Shown here in pieces: positions 61,630 to 64,000 of a stretch of 64,000 bases of DNA; positions within the stretch are counted from its first letter, which is position 1; the number at the start of each line of letters is the position of its first letter. Source of the stretch: Azolla caroliniana (lineage: Eukaryota; Polypodiophyta); NCBI GenBank assembly GCA_043228905.1, contig JBHGNT010000006.1, forward strand, positions 558,001-622,000, read 5' to 3'. The notes beneath the pieces were generated by a model that saw nothing but the letters and a program-made list of their open reading frames with translations, did no database searches and was not told the origin of the DNA. Position numbers and translations under genes: made by a program.

Positions 61630-64000
61630 ATACCCTTCATAATTCCTTCATTTTTGTTGTTGTTCTTCTTCCAATAAGTATTAGGCATGTCACTCCAATA
61701 TATTACCTCTACAACTTAGAGGATCTATTGTAATTCGTGAAAAACACTTCACCCAATACGTTGGAATAAAACATAAAAGTTCTCAAAAAAAGCTCATAAA
61801 ATTTTCCTTTCGATAAGACACCTATTAATTCTCTACACATTTGATGTAAATTGATGTATACATACAATATCTACGTAATATGTATTTGTATCCAAAGCAA
61901 CCACAAGTTGACTTGTGTATAAGCTTGCATAGAAGTCGAATTTCAAATTGCCTCGAGTTTATAGTATATTGGAAAATGTGTTACATCATCGATGCCAAAA
62001 GAAAAGTGGAATTCATGATGGATTATAATATACTTTACATCTATGGAAAGTAGTAGCCTCTTCTCAGTAGTTTTGGTTGTCAATGGTCTTCCATATTTTA
62101 GAGGACATTTATGTTGTAGAGAACAAGAGTACAATTGAGGTGAGATGTCACACGGGGTTTTGGGATTGGTCAACATGACCAATCTTACCTTCTTGTTGTT
62201 TATCTCTAGTTAAATGTCCATTAATTTTCATTTCTTGAACAAGCAAACAAGATACAGAATATACATAGTTGTGGTCTAATAGACCACTTTGGTGGTGTTT
62301 TTGGAGACCGTAAAAACCCTTCGTCTTCTTGTTCTTGTTCTTCTTATACATACGGTACTAGTGAGAAACATAAAACCTCTTTTTTTATTTTTAAACTATC
62401 AAATATGTCACTTTTGAGAAAAATAAGAACATGTTCAATTTTGTGTATACATAAAAGAGCTAGTCCAAAGGCCTACGACACATTGCAACAAAACATATGT
62501 TATGCACACGTACATGTAACTAGTGCCATGCTAAGGAACATCATCTTGAAACAAATAGCCAAAAGTGCATTAAGACAAGTTACAATGAAGTGATATCGCA
62601 ATATTGTTGGGAAATAACAAATTGACGATGGCAACGTAAAATTAAAAAGTTGGTATAAATAATATTATCTTCATATGAAGCATGGTTATCAGTACTAAAT
62701 ATTTTACAAGTACACGTTTAAACTTTAATCCGTATTATTACTAGTTCAATCATATTATGTTGATCTCATCCAAGACATCTAAATACTATGTATTGATATT
62801 GAAACCATGGTTGTGTTAATGAGTATGATCTTTTCGTAGTTTGGTGCTTTCTTTAATATCGTATGGAAGTCAAGATGATGGGATATATTTACCAATATTA
62901 TTTCTTTTGTATCGAATTTACTTGTTGCAATATGATGGTGAGAGGTGTCGTGTACGTATCTTCTATTGTTTTGCCAAGTGATGACATAGTTGTCAGGGGT
63001 GTAATTATCAACATTGGTCAATATACTCCATATTTTGTTACATACTCTTTAGCAAGGGTTTAAGAACCTTTCCCCCATGGACGAGATTGTGCAGGCCACC
63101 ATAAACATATTTGTTTGAAATGCCAAAATGTAAGATATACTGTGTTTGTGAAACCTATAGTTGAGCTAAAACATGTGATGGTCAAGCCACAAACATGAAT
63201 TATTCCCTAATCTAGAAAGAGACACTTGACAATTGACTTGTATGATTGCAAGTGATGCATGCACTAGTAAATACATATTGGGTAGCTAATGAAGTAAAGA
63301 TCATGCATCAAGAGCAAAGTTGATAACCTTACACATGTGTCCAAGTTTGATGTACAATGAAAAAAATACAACTAGATTTTTGGACCACTTTTGAGAAATA
63401 TTTGATCGTAGTACATTACTTGTGCCATCTTCAGCATTGCTTGTGAAAGAAAGACAAAAATACTAGTATTGATCTCGATATTGAGCTGCTTCTCCAAGAG
63501 GAGCAAACTATTAACTTTTCTATATTTCCAATTACAAGTGGGACAACCACATGTAGTGGAAAACATGTGTAAAGCCAACAAGCCTATACTTGCAAATAGG
63601 ATAAATCATAAAATGTCATGTCACATACTAGATAAGAAGAATTTCAATGTGAATAAAGTGGATGATAATTGTAAGTTTTATGGAAACGTAAACATTTTGC
63701 AAAAGGATTGTGGGAAGAAACTTGTGGAATGAGATCTTGTATTATCGTCTAAAGTAAAGGTGAAGTGAACATACATGTTAAAACTTAAGATGTAAGTGTT
63801 GTAGATGATAATGATGATGAAAGATGTTCCACATTTTCCTTACAAATGTGACAAGGCACAAATTATGGTGGTTGTGCACAAATTACTAATGCTCAAATAT
63901 TGTAGCAAAGGGATGACATCTATAAATTGCGACATACGTCATAGCCATGTGGGGGATAGATAATTATTGTATCATTGAAGCAAACCCCCATGTAGGGTTT
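61630..64000. other. Intergenic region without recognisable genes
   Basis: Apart from the possible LINE tail at 62265-62345, only short open frames of AT-rich sequence occur. The frame at 63469-63732 has a mildly protein-like composition (HVVENMCKANKPILANR), but I cannot assign it. Confidence 0.45.
62265..62345 (+). mobile_element. Possible LINE 3'-tail remnant
   Basis: GTGGTCTAATAGACCACTTT followed by GGTGG, then CTTCTTGTTCTTGTTCTTCT, resembles the LINE tail and its pyrimidine-rich end. Hairpin arms ACC/GGT are kept around an ACTTT loop. Weak evidence. Confidence 0.3.

Noticed and set aside
63469-63732. 87-aa frame with Cys/Asn-rich text
   Set aside because: No family match by eye and no supporting exon structure, so it is kept only as a note in the intergenic entry.

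Overview
The window is AT-rich nuclear DNA of a land plant, most likely a flowering plant with long, transposon-filled introns. The evidence is plant-type gene families (VAMP72 R-SNARE, cell-wall invertase with a 9-nt mini-exon, zinc-finger homeodomain protein), GT-AG introns of several kb, L1-type LINEs, a solo LTR, abundant microsatellites and a pol III tRNA gene. The species cannot be named from the sequence alone.

Layout. (1) 682-12710, plus strand: thirteen exons of an NADP-dependent isocitrate dehydrogenase whose first ~30 codons lie left of the window. It ends in Ser-Arg-Leu, a peroxisomal PTS1 signal. Its two largest introns (about 4.0 and 5.2 kb) are packed with fragments of one LINE family in both orientations. 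(2) 12880-24500: gene-poor DNA with microsatellites and small duplications. (3) 24506-31299, minus strand: complete five-exon VAMP72-type longin R-SNARE (220 aa). (4) 31500-42380: repeat-rich DNA with LINE remnants, one probable solo LTR and tRNA-like and LTR-like pieces. (5) 42382-42462, minus: tRNA-Ser(CGA). (6) 42973-46489, minus: complete seven-exon cell-wall invertase (584 aa). (7) About 49340-54870, plus: a nearly full-length but broken L1-type LINE, abutting a minus-strand 3' piece of another LINE. (8) 57345-58518, minus: zinc-finger homeodomain transcription factor with a 5'UTR intron and a probable small last coding exon. (9) 59130-64000: gene-poor DNA with a tRNA-Ser-derived SINE.

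The host genes are unrelated housekeeping or developmental genes and do not form a cluster. The connecting theme is retroposition. The LINE family in the isocitrate dehydrogenase introns has a conserved 3' end with a short hairpin. The SINE near 61.5 kb carries the same 3' end behind a head derived from a tRNA-Ser like the one at 42.4 kb, as expected if the LINE mobilises the SINE. The same LINE encodes, after its C-terminal zinc finger, a canonical PCNA-interacting (PIP) motif and an Arg/Pro-rich tail. These are the most unusual observations in the window.
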